A stretch of DNA of 64,000 bases from Anabaena lutea FACHB-196 (GCF_014698305.1 NZ_JACJST010000005.1:124001-188000); one strand, 5' to 3'; positions 54,743 through 63,830 are shown, numbered from the stretch's first letter. Numbers and translations: made by a program. The notes: generated by a model not told the origin, from the letters alone.

Positions 54743-56137
54743 ATGATGAATAGGGAAATATTGGCAAATCGCTACGAAGTTCAACAGCAGTTAGGCAAAA
54801 AGTCAGGACGACGAACTTTATTAGCGCGTGACTTGGTAACTGGTGACTTGGTAATTGTCAAGTTGCTTGCTTTTAGTAGTGACTTTGAGTGGGATGATCT
54901 CAAACTTTTTGAGCGGGAAGCAGAAACCTTAAAATCTTTATCACATCCCCATATTCCTCGCTACTTAGACTATTTTGAGGTTAATTCCCCCACATATAAA
55001 GGATTTGCCCTCATTCAAACTTATATCCCAGCCCAAACCTTAGAACAATATTTACAAGCTGGTAGGAAATTTACAGAAATTGAAGTCAAAGAAATTGCTT
55101 CATCAGTTTTAGAGATTCTCATATATTTACATCGGTTAAATCCACCAGTTATCCACCGTGATATTAAGCCTAGCAATATTTTGTTAGGAGAGCGATCAGG
55201 TAATAGTGTAGGTCAAGTGTATTTAGTAGATTTTGGTTCAGTCCAAACCGTCTTAGCCGCAGAAATAGGAACAAGAACTATTGTTGGGACTTATGGCTAT
55301 ATGCCACAGGAACAATTTGGAGGGCGCACTGTTAGAGCTTCTGACCTTTATAGTTTAGGCGCAACTCTGATTTATTTGGTGACGGGTACTAACCCAGCAG
55401 ATTTACCCCAAAAGAATTTTCGCATTCAATTTGAACAAGTTGCTAATCTTAGTACCAGTTTTACTAAGTGGTTGCAGCGAATCACGGAACCAGATTTAGA
55501 ACAGCGTTTTCCTAGTGCAACTGAAGCACTGACAGCATTAGAACAGCCAGAATATACTGAAATCAAAGCTTTAACTTTTGGTAAACCAGTAGGTAGTAAA
55601 ATTCAACTCACCAAAAATGAAGATACTTTAGAAATTACAATTCCCCCTGTCGGCTTTCAATCGTCGATGATATTTATAGGTTTCTTTGCCACATCTTGGA
55701 ATTCATTTATCTTAATTTGGACTATTGGCGCTCTTTCTGCACCTTTTCCTGGCAATATCCCCTTTGCTTTGTTCTCCCTACCTTTTTGGTGCGTAGGTTT
55801 TTCGATGATATACGGTATATTGTATGGTTTATTTGGTAGTTTAAAAATTAGTATAGATTACCAACAAATTTCTCTTAATCATCAGTTGGGAAAATGGAAA
55901 ATTCCCCGTCGTCGTTCAGCTTTTAGAGAAAGTATTAACAAACTGGTTTATACGCCGAAATATTTTACTAAAGACTCAGATGGTGATAAAACTCAAGTAC
56001 CTGCCAAATTGGTAATTTGGGCAGGAGTGGAAAAATTTGAGTTTGATGTTAATAATGTGACTATTCAATCTGAAGCAGAACTGGAATGGTTGGCTAATGA
56101 ATTAAGTGATTGGTTAGGTATAGAAATCACCAGTTAA
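54743..56137 (+). CDS. Ser/Thr protein kinase with C-terminal membrane domain (copy 1)
   Basis: A 464-aa Hanks-type kinase. The nucleotide loop is atypical (QQLGKKSGRRTLLARD instead of GxGxxG), but the VAIK-type Lys (VIVKLLAF), the αC Glu (FEREAETLKSL), the catalytic loop VIHRDIKPSNILLG, DFG (LVDFGSVQ) and the activation/APE-like region (GTYGYMPQEQFGG) are present. The kinase domain ends near residue 270. Two membrane helices (~315-370) precede a ~90-residue C-terminal domain ending ELEWLANELSDWLGIEI. The same layout is shared by the next gene, making a tandem duplication. Confidence 0.9.
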   Translation: MMNREILANRYEVQQQLGKKSGRRTLLARDLVTGDLVIVKLLAFSSDFEWDDLKLFEREAETLKSLSHPHIPRYLDYFEVNSPTYKGFALIQTYIPAQTLEQYLQAGRKFTEIEVKEIASSVLEILIYLHRLNPPVIHRDIKPSNILLGERSGNSVGQVYLVDFGSVQTVLAAEIGTRTIVGTYGYMPQEQFGGRTVRASDLYSLGATLIYLVTGTNPADLPQKNFRIQFEQVANLSTSFTKWLQRITEPDLEQRFPSATEALTALEQPEYTEIKALTFGKPVGSKIQLTKNEDTLEITIPPVGFQSSMIFIGFFATSWNSFILIWTIGALSAPFPGNIPFALFSLPFWCVGFSMIYGILYGLFGSLKISIDYQQISLNHQLGKWKIPRRRSAFRESINKLVYTPKYFTKDSDGDKTQVPAKLVIWAGVEKFEFDVNNVTIQSEAELEWLANELSDWLGIEITS

Positions 56138-56362
56138 ATAGGTAGGCGTTAAAAATTGTCGTTATGGCAAGGCAAGAGGCAGCTATGCTGGAGGGAAGAG
56201 GATTTTAGTATATTTTACATTTTTGTACTTGCTGTGGTTTTTTCGTGCCGACTTACTTAGACTAATGCATTCCAAATTTGTTAACTAACCTACTTGGCGA
56301 TAGCCCCTTATCTAAGCCATGATTTATTTAGCACAATAACCAGGGTGTAAACTCATAAATTT

Positions 56363-57760
56363 ATGGGCAATATCTTAGCAAATCGCTATGCAGTGCAGAA
56401 GCAGTTAGGCAAAAAAGCCGGACGACGCACGCTGTTAGCAAAAGACTTAAAAACCGAAGAACTGGTAATTGTTAAATTACTTTCTTTTAATAGTGATTTT
56501 CAATGGGATGATCTGAAGTTATTTGAGCGAGAAGCAGAAACATTAAAATCTTTATCCCATCCCTGCATACCCCGCTATTTAAACTATTTTGAAATCAACT
56601 CCTCTACATTTAAAGGTTTTGCTCTCATTCAAACTTATATTCCTGCTCAAACCTTAGAGCAATACTTACAAAGTAGTAGGAAATTTACAGAATCAGAAGT
56701 TCAACAAATTGCTAAATCTGTACTCAATATTCTCATTTATTTACATAGCTTAAATCCACTTGTAATTCACCGTGATATTAAGCCTAGTAATATTTTATTA
56801 GGAGACAGGACTGGTAATAATGTTGGTGAAATTTATTTGATAGATTTTGGCTCAGTACAAACAATTTTAGCAACGGAAGGGACAGGAACAAGAACTATTG
56901 TGGGTACTTATGGTTATATGCCACAGGAACAATTTGGAGGTAGAACAGTTCCAGCTTCTGATCTTTATAGTTTAGGATGCACAATCATTTATTTAGTTAC
57001 AGGTTCTCATCCCGCAGATTTACCAGAAAAAGATTTTCAGATTCAATTTGAAGAATTCGCTAATCTGAGTCCAAATTTTACTAACTGGTTAAAATTGATG
57101 ACTGCACCTAGTTTAGGAAATCGTTTAAGTTCTGCGGATGAAGCATTGAAAGCCTTAGAAAAACCTTTGTTACCAACACCAACAAATACTAATTTAACTT
57201 TAAAAAAACCAACTGATAGTAAAATTAATCTGACTAAAAATCAGGATTTTATAGAAATTATTATTCCGCCAGTTGGCTTAAAAATGTCTACATTTGGCTT
57301 ATTTATCGGCAGTGTCGCTCTAACTTTCGTAACTTGGGTATATGCTGCATTTTATATACAATATGCACTGTATAGTAAATTAAATTTAATAATACTAATT
57401 GGGTTTTTAAGTGGAACATTAACATTAATGTACAAGTTATTTTTTCGATTGTTTGGTAGAATTAGATTGCTGATCAATCAACGTCAAATTACGTTAACTC
57501 ATGAATTGTTTGGGACAAAAATACAATTTACCAGACCAGAGAAACAAGAAGATATTTGTTTACTCCAAAGAATCAGAAAGGCTGGATATAAAGATTTGCA
57601 AGTTAGTACAGTAGAAATTAAAGCTAAAATTATAATTTGGGCTGGTAAACATAAACAATACATTCTTGGTAATGATAACGAATTAATATCTGAATCAGAA
57701 CTTGATTGGCTGGTACATGAATTAAGTGAGTGGTTAGATATGCCAATCAGAACAGAATAA
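56363..57760 (+). CDS. Ser/Thr protein kinase with C-terminal membrane domain (copy 2)
   Basis: A 465-aa paralogue of the preceding kinase, alike over the whole length (e.g. DFQWDDLKLFEREAETLKSL against DFEWDDLKLFEREAETLKSL). Catalytic features are VIVKLLSF, VIHRDIKPSNILLGD, LIDFGSVQ and GTYGYMPQEQFGG. The C-terminal membrane part is more diverged (LFIGSVALTFVTWVYAAFY) than the kinase domain, but the end SELDWLVHELSEWLDMPI is shared. It lies 225 bp downstream and is followed by tatA after 39 bp. Substrates are unknown. Duplicate kinases diverging in the sensor part suggest different signals, which is inference. Confidence 0.9.
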   Translation: MGNILANRYAVQKQLGKKAGRRTLLAKDLKTEELVIVKLLSFNSDFQWDDLKLFEREAETLKSLSHPCIPRYLNYFEINSSTFKGFALIQTYIPAQTLEQYLQSSRKFTESEVQQIAKSVLNILIYLHSLNPLVIHRDIKPSNILLGDRTGNNVGEIYLIDFGSVQTILATEGTGTRTIVGTYGYMPQEQFGGRTVPASDLYSLGCTIIYLVTGSHPADLPEKDFQIQFEEFANLSPNFTNWLKLMTAPSLGNRLSSADEALKALEKPLLPTPTNTNLTLKKPTDSKINLTKNQDFIEIIIPPVGLKMSTFGLFIGSVALTFVTWVYAAFYIQYALYSKLNLIILIGFLSGTLTLMYKLFFRLFGRIRLLINQRQITLTHELFGTKIQFTRPEKQEDICLLQRIRKAGYKDLQVSTVEIKAKIIIWAGKHKQYILGNDNELISESELDWLVHELSEWLDMPIRTE

Positions 57761-57799
57761 ATTCTATAGTTAATTACAGTAGCTCAAGAGGAAAGTTAG

Positions 57800-57958
57800 A
57801 TGTTTGGACTAGGATGGCCGGAAATAGTGATTATTGCTATAGTTGCTATTTTGATTTTTGGATCGAAGAAAATTCCTGAATTGGGGGGAGTTTTGGGAAA
57901 AAGCCTCAGGGGTTTTAAGGAAGAAATGAAAAATTCCGATGACGAGACGAAACAATAA
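57800..57958 (+). CDS. tatA: Twin-arginine translocase subunit TatA/TatE
   Basis: A 52-aa protein found by hand translation from ATG 57800, with GAGG 7 nt upstream. It has the family layout: MFGLGWPEIVIIAIVAILIF membrane helix, FG hinge (IFGSKKIPELGG) and amphipathic helix (VLGKSLRGFKEEMKN) with a charged tail. TatA builds the pore that carries folded proteins across the thylakoid or plasma membrane. The tail is very short compared with E. coli TatA but usual for cyanobacterial copies. It may be co-transcribed with the upstream kinase. TatC is not in the window. Confidence 0.93.
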   Translation: MFGLGWPEIVIIAIVAILIFGSKKIPELGGVLGKSLRGFKEEMKNSDDETKQ

Positions 57959-57963
57959 CACGA

Positions 57964-58008
57964 AAAAAAACAATCACAAGTAGAGACGAGTTGATTTGCG
58001 TCTCTACT
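57964..58008 (-). terminator. Terminator downstream of cphA
   Basis: AGTAGAGACG and CGTCTCTACT form a 10-bp stem; on the minus strand an eight-T run follows after about a dozen nucleotides. It is related in sequence to the terminator at 46947. Confidence 0.7.
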
Positions 58009-58013
58009 GGTAA

Positions 58014-60716
58014 TTAGAGTAGGGTATTAACCACGGAAGAAGGTGCTACCCCATTTTGGGAATCATTGATATTAGTAGTTGAACTTTGTGGCTGTATTTC
58101 TTCGTGAACACCCCGCACCTTAATTAACTTAATAGCCCGATTAACGCTTTCTGGCAAAATTACCACCAGACTACCATCAGGAGCCATATCTAAGGCTTTA
58201 TTGATTGCTTGGGTTTCATCAAGGATTGATTCAAAGCGGCAATTAGGCTTGGCTTGAGTAATGCCTTGAGTAATCAAATCAGACGCTGAACCACGGAGAC
58301 GACCTCTAGTATCATCATCCTCTTTAATAATAATGTAGTCAAAGATATCTGCGGCTAATTTACCCAGAGTAACAAAATCTTCGTCACGGCGATCGCCAGG
58401 GCCACCAATTACACCAATTCTCTGTCCAGTTGTCCAGTTGCGAACAAATGATCCCAACGCTTCGTAACTAGCGGGATTATGGGCATAGTCTACCAAAGCG
58501 TGGTATTTACCCAAATTAAACAGATTCATTCGTCCAGGCGTTTGACTAACTGAAGCGCGGAAAGTCTTTAAGCCAGCCCGAATTTGTTCAATTGTGACGT
58601 TCTGCACGAAGGCTGCCAAACTTGCTGCTAAAGCATTGGCAATCATAAATGGCGCTTTTCCACCCATTGTCAAGGGTATATTTTCTGCTTTTTCTATGCG
58701 GTGTGTCCAATCACCTTTGACAATTGACAAATAGCCATTTTCATATACTGCTGCTACTCCTCCCTTTTCTATATGCTTTCGCACCAGTTCCGAACTTGGG
58801 TTCATGGTGAAGTAAGCAATATTCGCTTTCGTCTTTTCTGACATGGTGGCCACGCGGTTATCATCGGCATTAAGTACCGCATAGCCATCAGGGTATACAG
58901 CTTCAGCAACTACACTTTTGAGATTAGCTAATTGATCAATAGTGTCTATATCACCGATACCTAAATGATCTGCGGCTACGTTGAGGACGACACCCACATT
59001 GGCAGATTCAAAGCCCAACCCCGAACGGAGAATACCGCCACGGGCTGATTCTAATACAGCGACCTCCACAGTTGGGTCTTGGAGTATGACATGGGCGCTT
59101 TGGGGTCCTGTATTGTCTCCGGCCTCTACTAAGTAATCTCCGATGTAGGTTCCGTCTGTAGTTGTATAACCTACAACCTTACCTGTTTGCTTGTAGATAT
59201 GTGCTAACAGGCGAGTAGTAGTAGTTTTGCCATTAGTGCCTGTGATACTGAGGATGGGAATACGGCTAGATTGTTCATTAGGGAACAGCATATTCATCAC
59301 TGCACCAGCAACGTTGCGGGGGATGCCTTGACTGGGGGCAACGTGCATTCGGAAACCAGGGGCGGCGTTAACTTCTACAATTACGCCATCCAATTCTCTG
59401 AGGGGACGGCTAATATCGGAAGTGACAATATCAAGTCCAGCAATATCTAAACCGATAATTTTGACTACTCGTTGTGCCAGCCAGCGATTTTCAGGGTGGA
59501 TTTCGTCGGTGCGGTCTACGGCAATACCACCTGTACTCAAATTTGCCGTTGCCCGTAAATAACAAATTGTTCCCTTGGGCGGCACGCTGTTGAGATTGTA
59601 GCCTTGTCTTTCTAGCAGCTGGTAGCTGGTGCGGTCTAGTTCAATTTTGGTGAGAACGTTATCATGACCTTCGCCGCGATTAGGGTCAAGGTTTGTTTCT
59701 TCAATCAGTTCAGCAATGGTGGATCTACCATTCCCAACCACATGGGCTGGAACTCGTTCAGCGACTGCGACTACTTTGCCATCTACTACTAGTACCCGAT
59801 GGTCGCGTCCGACATAATAACGCTCGACAATGATAGAACGGGAAACCTGTCTAGCTGCTTCGTAGGCTGCTTCAGCTTCATCCCAACTTCTGATATCAAT
59901 GGTGATGCCGCGCCCATGATTACCATCTAGGGGTTTAATGACGATGGGATAACCGCCAACCTGCTCAATTGATTCTTCCAAATCATCCAAGAAGTTGATG
60001 ACCGTACCTCTGGGTACTGGTACACCATTAGCTGCGAGGATGCGCTTAGTGGCTTCTTTATCGCAAGCTAGTTCTACTCCTAGAATGCCTGTGTTATCAC
60101 TCATTGTGGCCTGCATTCGCTTCTGGTTAACGCCGTAGCCTAACTGAATCAGAAAGCGTGCAGCTAAGGGCATCCAAGGAATGCCGCGTTTTTCTGCTTC
60201 TTTGATAATTGCTTCTGTTGAAGGTCCTAAAGAAGCATCGCGCAAAAAGTCTTTCAGGTCTTGGATATCTTGTTCTAGTTCTGCCTTGGGATAACGACCT
60301 CGATCAACAATACTTTGGCACAGCCGAACTGCGGCACGTCCCGCATAGCGTCCAGCTTCCTCGTTCAGATACTCAATTACTACCTGGAAAATCCCAGGTG
60401 TGGCAGTTTCGCGAGTGCGACCAAAACCTACGTGCATTCCAGCTAGTTCTTGGAGTTCTAGAGCTACGTGTTCCACGATATGGCCCATCATTGTGCCTTC
60501 TCGTACGCGCATCAAAAAACCACCTCGACAGCCTGGTGAACAATAGTGACCTTCCAGACTTGGCAGCGCCTCAACTAATCCTTCATAAAAGCCAGGTATT
60601 TCATTCGAGGGCGTCTCGGCAAGGTTTTCTAGATCGAGGCGCATGACGATCAGCTTGTGGCGTCGAATGCTCCAGTAGTTTGGGCCGCGTAAGGTCTGGA
60701 TCTTGAGGATTCTCAT
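58014..60716 (-). CDS. cphA: Cyanophycin synthetase
   Basis: Makes the nitrogen-storage polymer cyanophycin (aspartate backbone with arginine side groups) from Asp, Arg and ATP. ATG 60716 (MRILKIQTLRGPNYWSIRRH) gives 900 aa, the usual size. The N-terminal domain is followed by an ATP-grasp domain (IVIKPLDGNHGRGITIDI, VIVEVNAAPGFRMHVAPSQ). The C-terminal Mur-ligase-like domain has P-loop SITGTNGKTTTTRLLAHI, AADHLGIGDIDTI and VDYAHNPASYEALG. It follows cphB by 173 bp on the same strand, the classic cphBA arrangement. Confidence 0.98.
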   Translation of the reverse strand: MRILKIQTLRGPNYWSIRRHKLIVMRLDLENLAETPSNEIPGFYEGLVEALPSLEGHYCSPGCRGGFLMRVREGTMMGHIVEHVALELQELAGMHVGFGRTRETATPGIFQVVIEYLNEEAGRYAGRAAVRLCQSIVDRGRYPKAELEQDIQDLKDFLRDASLGPSTEAIIKEAEKRGIPWMPLAARFLIQLGYGVNQKRMQATMSDNTGILGVELACDKEATKRILAANGVPVPRGTVINFLDDLEESIEQVGGYPIVIKPLDGNHGRGITIDIRSWDEAEAAYEAARQVSRSIIVERYYVGRDHRVLVVDGKVVAVAERVPAHVVGNGRSTIAELIEETNLDPNRGEGHDNVLTKIELDRTSYQLLERQGYNLNSVPPKGTICYLRATANLSTGGIAVDRTDEIHPENRWLAQRVVKIIGLDIAGLDIVTSDISRPLRELDGVIVEVNAAPGFRMHVAPSQGIPRNVAGAVMNMLFPNEQSSRIPILSITGTNGKTTTTRLLAHIYKQTGKVVGYTTTDGTYIGDYLVEAGDNTGPQSAHVILQDPTVEVAVLESARGGILRSGLGFESANVGVVLNVAADHLGIGDIDTIDQLANLKSVVAEAVYPDGYAVLNADDNRVATMSEKTKANIAYFTMNPSSELVRKHIEKGGVAAVYENGYLSIVKGDWTHRIEKAENIPLTMGGKAPFMIANALAASLAAFVQNVTIEQIRAGLKTFRASVSQTPGRMNLFNLGKYHALVDYAHNPASYEALGSFVRNWTTGQRIGVIGGPGDRRDEDFVTLGKLAADIFDYIIIKEDDDTRGRLRGSASDLITQGITQAKPNCRFESILDETQAINKALDMAPDGSLVVILPESVNRAIKLIKVRGVHEEIQPQSSTTNINDSQNGVAPSSVVNTLL

Positions 60717-60889
60717 GGGAATAGGTAGATGGAGATTCGGAACCAAAATTCTAGTTTCTTACTGGAATTGACCGCTAAACTGTTTGTCATGAACAGTTTT
60801 TTCTTTTTAGATAGTATTCATCTAATTGATTTTTGCAGCAACAAATAAAGGTGCGGTCAACACAGTGTAACCTCAGATACTCTATCCCG

Positions 60890-61753
60890 TCAGCTGGAGA
60901 TGCGATGCACAGCAGGTAATACAGTCCGTTGGTATAGATGGAATCGATCTCCGTAACTGAGGATATGTAAACGTAAATTATGTACTGTTAAAGGTTCATT
61001 GGCGCTGACATGGGGTTCGTTGGTATGGGTGAGTTCTGTGGGGTCAACAATGGTAACACTGCCTTTGCCCACGACTTGGAGCCAACCGTCACGTTCAAAT
61101 ACAGCACAAGTATCTTCGTCAATGCCAATGCCTAGACGATCAGGATGAGCAGCGATCGCACTTACTAATCTTCCCATACGATTACGGTTGTGAAAGTGTT
61201 GATCTACTATCACTTCAGGAATAAATCCCAAACCTGTTGCCATATCCACTAGGGAACGATTGGGTGTTTCACCACTACCACCGCCTGCAATCATATGATG
61301 TCCCATTACAGCTGCCCCCGCACTAGTTCCTGCTAGGGTTAGTTGTCCTGCTCTGACTCGTTGCCGGATAATTTCCATTGCTGGTGTGTCTGACAGAACT
61401 CCACAGAGCCGCAATTGGTCTCCTCCTGTTAAGAAGACTCCCGTACAGGCTTCAAGGGCTGCTTTAATTTGGGGATTTTCGCATTGTTCCCGTTCACGAA
61501 TGTCTAAAATCTCAACTTTTTCAGCACCCATTTCTTCAAATATGCGAATATACCGACCACCGATAATGGCGGGTTCGCGGGAGGCTGATGGAATAATTGT
61601 AATATACGCCTTGTTAGCGCCAGCACGACCAAAAAAAGTTCGTAGGATGTCGCGTCCGTGAACTTTGTCTTCTGCGCCTCCGATAACCAGAACGGCGGTT
61701 TTTGTTGCTTGGGGTGTCCTCATTTCCAGCGATTTAGCTTTTAATTGCTGCAT
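60890..61753 (-). CDS. cphB: Cyanophycinase
   Basis: Serine-type peptidase that hydrolyses cyanophycin to beta-Asp-Arg dipeptides. ATG 61753 (MQQLKAKSLEMRTPQATKTA) has AGGAG 8 nt upstream; 287 aa. The nucleophile elbow is TLAGTSAGAAVMG; other conserved parts are VLVIGGAEDKVHGRDIL, VFLTGGDQLRL and VIVDQHFHNRNRMGRLVSAI. S51-family fold, cytoplasmic. The open frame extends 32 codons further upstream through the structured element and is not protein-like. It precedes cphA in the same orientation. Confidence 0.96.
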   Translation of the reverse strand: MQQLKAKSLEMRTPQATKTAVLVIGGAEDKVHGRDILRTFFGRAGANKAYITIIPSASREPAIIGGRYIRIFEEMGAEKVEILDIREREQCENPQIKAALEACTGVFLTGGDQLRLCGVLSDTPAMEIIRQRVRAGQLTLAGTSAGAAVMGHHMIAGGGSGETPNRSLVDMATGLGFIPEVIVDQHFHNRNRMGRLVSAIAAHPDRLGIGIDEDTCAVFERDGWLQVVGKGSVTIVDPTELTHTNEPHVSANEPLTVHNLRLHILSYGDRFHLYQRTVLPAVHRISS

Positions 61754-61765
61754 TGTGTTTCTCCT

Positions 61766-62195
61766 GTCAACAACTTCAGGAGCCATCGCCTTGGACGGTG
61801 AGTGCAGCCACACGTGCGGTGAAACAGCCCGATCTTGGGGTTTCCCCAAGTAGAGGGACTGCTGAACCCGTAAGGGCTTTGCCGCCGAGTGGACTGCCGA
61901 ACCCGAAGGGGTTTCCCGGCTTTTGGCGAATGGCGTGTGAATTTAACAAGGTTTAGTAGCCTGTTGATTTTCGCCTTTTGATTCTTCGAGAGGACACTGC
62001 TTGACGCACACGATACCTCAGCCGAATCATGTCCGTTGCTGTTCCTCATCGCCACCGCCTTGTTTTTCACCTATCCACTTGCTTCAGACTGGCTTTGATA
62101 TTGCTTGGGGCTAGGGTTCCCCTCTGGATTGGGGCAAGTAGGTCTTGACACTCTTCATTCTGAGGCTGGCTCGATGCATCCTGGAAGTTGTTAAC
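61766..62195 (-). mobile_element. Inverted-repeat-bounded structured element, group II intron-like interior
   Basis: The ends GTCAACAACTTCAGGAGCC (61766) and GATGCATCCTGGAAGTTGTT (62173) are imperfect inverted repeats (about 20 of 24 positions). The 430-bp interior is richer in GC than its neighbours, is full of hairpins (e.g. CCCGAAGGGG, GGGGTTTCCCC) and has two related ~35-bp units at 61850-61920. On the minus strand GATGAGGAACAGCAACGG followed by GGCTGAGGTATCG resembles domain I of bacterial group II introns as I recall them. No reverse transcriptase and no good domain V are present, so it would be a fragment. It could equally be a structured RNA or MITE. Confidence 0.4.
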
Positions 62196-62499
62196 TTTGG
62201 TGGGATTATTAATTTAAATTTAGTTGTGACAATATTTAAACATAAATTAAGTAATTAGAAAAACTTTTGATCCCACCAAAAAACCAAGACTTCTGGTACT
62301 TTTAGATACTATTGATGAAGTTTAACTCTAGTTTTACCTCTCTTCGACTTAAGGGAACAGGAAATATGGATCTGTGAACAGGTGAAAATTCTACTTATCA
62401 CCACTCACTTATTCCCCATTACCAGCCCGAACACGGATAATTTAGCAATTTACGTTAAATGTTCCAATCTAAGATTAGTGTCCTTGAATACGAATTACT
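62196..62499. other. trmD upstream region
   Basis: About 300 bp of AT-rich sequence without a gene. It must contain the trmD promoter; no specific site is recognised. Confidence 0.4.
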
Positions 62500-63258
62500 G
62501 TGCGTTTTGATATAGTTACGCTTTTTCCTGACTGTTTTCACTCGGTTCTGAGTTCCGGTCTTTTGGGTAAAGCCCTAGCCAAACAGATTGCCCAAGTGCA
62601 TCTGGTCAACCCCAGGGATTTTACCACTGATAAGCATCGAAAGGTGGATGATGAACCTTATGGCGGCGGTGTGGGGATGCTGATGAAGCCTGAACCTATT
62701 TTTGCGGCTGTGGAGTCGCTGCCGATTCTACCGCGCCGAGAAGTGATTTTGATGAGTCCCCAAGGTCAAACAATTAATCAGCCCTTGCTGCGCGAATTAG
62801 TGACAAATTACGACCAATTGATTGTGATTTGTGGTCATTATGAAGGGGTGGATGACAGGGTGCTAAATTTAGTCACTCGTGAGGTGTCTTTGGGCGATTT
62901 TATTCTCACTGGTGGAGAAATCCCTTCTATGGCTTTAATTAATGGGGTAGTGCGTCTGCTGCCAGGAACTGTGGGGAAGGTGGAATCTCTCAAAGCAGAA
63001 AGTTTTGAAGAAGGGTTATTGGATTTTCCCCAATACACTCGTCCTGCTGATTTTCGCGGCTGGAAAGTTCCAGATGTGTTATTGAGTGGTAATCATGCGG
63101 AAATTGCTAAGTGGCGTTTCCAACAACAAATTCAACGCACTGCTTCCCGTCGTCCCGATTTGCTCTCAAAATGGCAAAAAGAGAGGGAGCAGGGAGATGG
63201 GGAGATGGGGAGACGCGGAGATGGGGAGACGCGGGGACGCGGGGAAAATGAAGAATAA
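62500..63258 (+). CDS. trmD: tRNA (guanine-37-N1)-methyltransferase
   Basis: Methylates G37 next to the anticodon, preventing frameshifting. Starts at GTG (MRFDIVTLFPDCFHSVLSSG). SPOUT fold with knot motifs DDEPYGGGVGMLMKPEPIF, VICGHYEGVDDRVLN and LGDFILTGGEIPSMALINGV, and a C-terminal domain with YTRPADFRGWKVPDVLLSGN and HAEIAKWR. The normal end is about at RRPDLLSKWQKERE; the last ~22 residues (Gly/Arg/Glu/Asp-rich, GDGEMGRRGDGETRGRGENE) translate the minisatellite at 63184-63246, so the original stop has been displaced. 252 aa. Confidence 0.97.
   Translation: MRFDIVTLFPDCFHSVLSSGLLGKALAKQIAQVHLVNPRDFTTDKHRKVDDEPYGGGVGMLMKPEPIFAAVESLPILPRREVILMSPQGQTINQPLLRELVTNYDQLIVICGHYEGVDDRVLNLVTREVSLGDFILTGGEIPSMALINGVVRLLPGTVGKVESLKAESFEEGLLDFPQYTRPADFRGWKVPDVLLSGNHAEIAKWRFQQQIQRTASRRPDLLSKWQKEREQGDGEMGRRGDGETRGRGENEE
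63184..63246. repeat. GC-rich minisatellite inside the trmD 3' end
   Basis: GGAGATGGGGAGATGGGGAG and GACGCGG units, read as the tail of TrmD. The flank GAAAATGAAGAATAACTTAA after it is shared with the inverted copy at 41001-41093. Confidence 0.88.
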
Positions 63259-63272
63259 CTTAATTACCTATT

Positions 63273-63310
63273 TCCAATGACCAATGACCAATGACTAATG
63301 ACTAATGACG
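63273..63310. repeat. CAATGAC heptad repeat running into ispF start
   Basis: Five 7-bp units (CAATGAC, CTAATGA), the last of which supplies the ATG at 63305. Same unit as the array before the CCB gene at 21812-21943. Confidence 0.85.
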
Positions 63311-63796
63311 ACTATGAACATAAGAATTGGTAACGGCTACGATATTCACAGATTGGTAAGCGATCGCAATTTAATTTTAGGCGGTATTCACATTCCCCAT
63401 GAACTAGGTTTATTGGGACACAGTGATGCTGATGTCCTCACTCATGCCATCATGGACGCGATGCTAGGCGCTTTATCTTTGGGGGATATTGGTCATTATT
63501 TCCCCCCTACTGATCCCCAATGGGCTGGGGCTGATAGTTTAGTATTATTAACTCAAGTTCATCAACTCATTCGTGACCAAGGTTGGAAAATAGGAAATAT
63601 TGATTCTGTTGTTGTGGCTGAACGTCCGAAATTGAAACCTCATATTTCTAAAATGCGGGATAAGTTAGCAGCAGTTTTAGAAGTAGAACCAAATCAAATT
63701 GGTGTTAAAGCTACTACTAATGAAAAATTAGGACCAACTGGTAGAGAAGAAGGTATTTGTGCATACGCTGTGGTTTTGTTGGTAGCGGGTGATTAG
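63305..63796 (+). CDS. ispF: 2-C-methyl-D-erythritol 2,4-cyclodiphosphate synthase
   Basis: Enzyme of the MEP isoprenoid pathway, cyclising CDP-ME 2-phosphate with loss of CMP. Conserved segments are [13 protein letters not shown] (metal-binding Asp and His), [33 protein letters not shown] and [20 protein letters not shown]. 163 aa from ATG 63305, which is part of a heptad repeat; ATG 63314 ([10 protein letters not shown]) is the alternative and fits homologues better. Trimeric and cytosolic. It follows trmD closely on the same strand, so the two are probably co-transcribed. Confidence 0.97.
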   Translation: MTTMNIRIGNGYDIHRLVSDRNLILGGIHIPHELGLLGHSDADVLTHAIMDAMLGALSLGDIGHYFPPTDPQWAGADSLVLLTQVHQLIRDQGWKIGNIDSVVVAERPKLKPHISKMRDKLAAVLEVEPNQIGVKATTNEKLGPTGREEGICAYAVVLLVAGD

Positions 63797-63830
63797 TTAA
63801 ATTATTTACTGAATTAGAGGAAACAATGAT

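Noticed and set aside
61790-61830. Group II intron domain V on the plus strand (AGCCACACGTGCGGTGAAAC)
   Set aside because: Only the first arm resembles domain V; the complementary arm CGCACGTACGG is missing, and the domain I-like segment is on the other strand.
61754-61849. N-terminal extension of cyanophycinase (32 codons)
   Set aside because: It translates the structured element; the ATG at 61753 has a clear AGGAG and gives the normal protein length.
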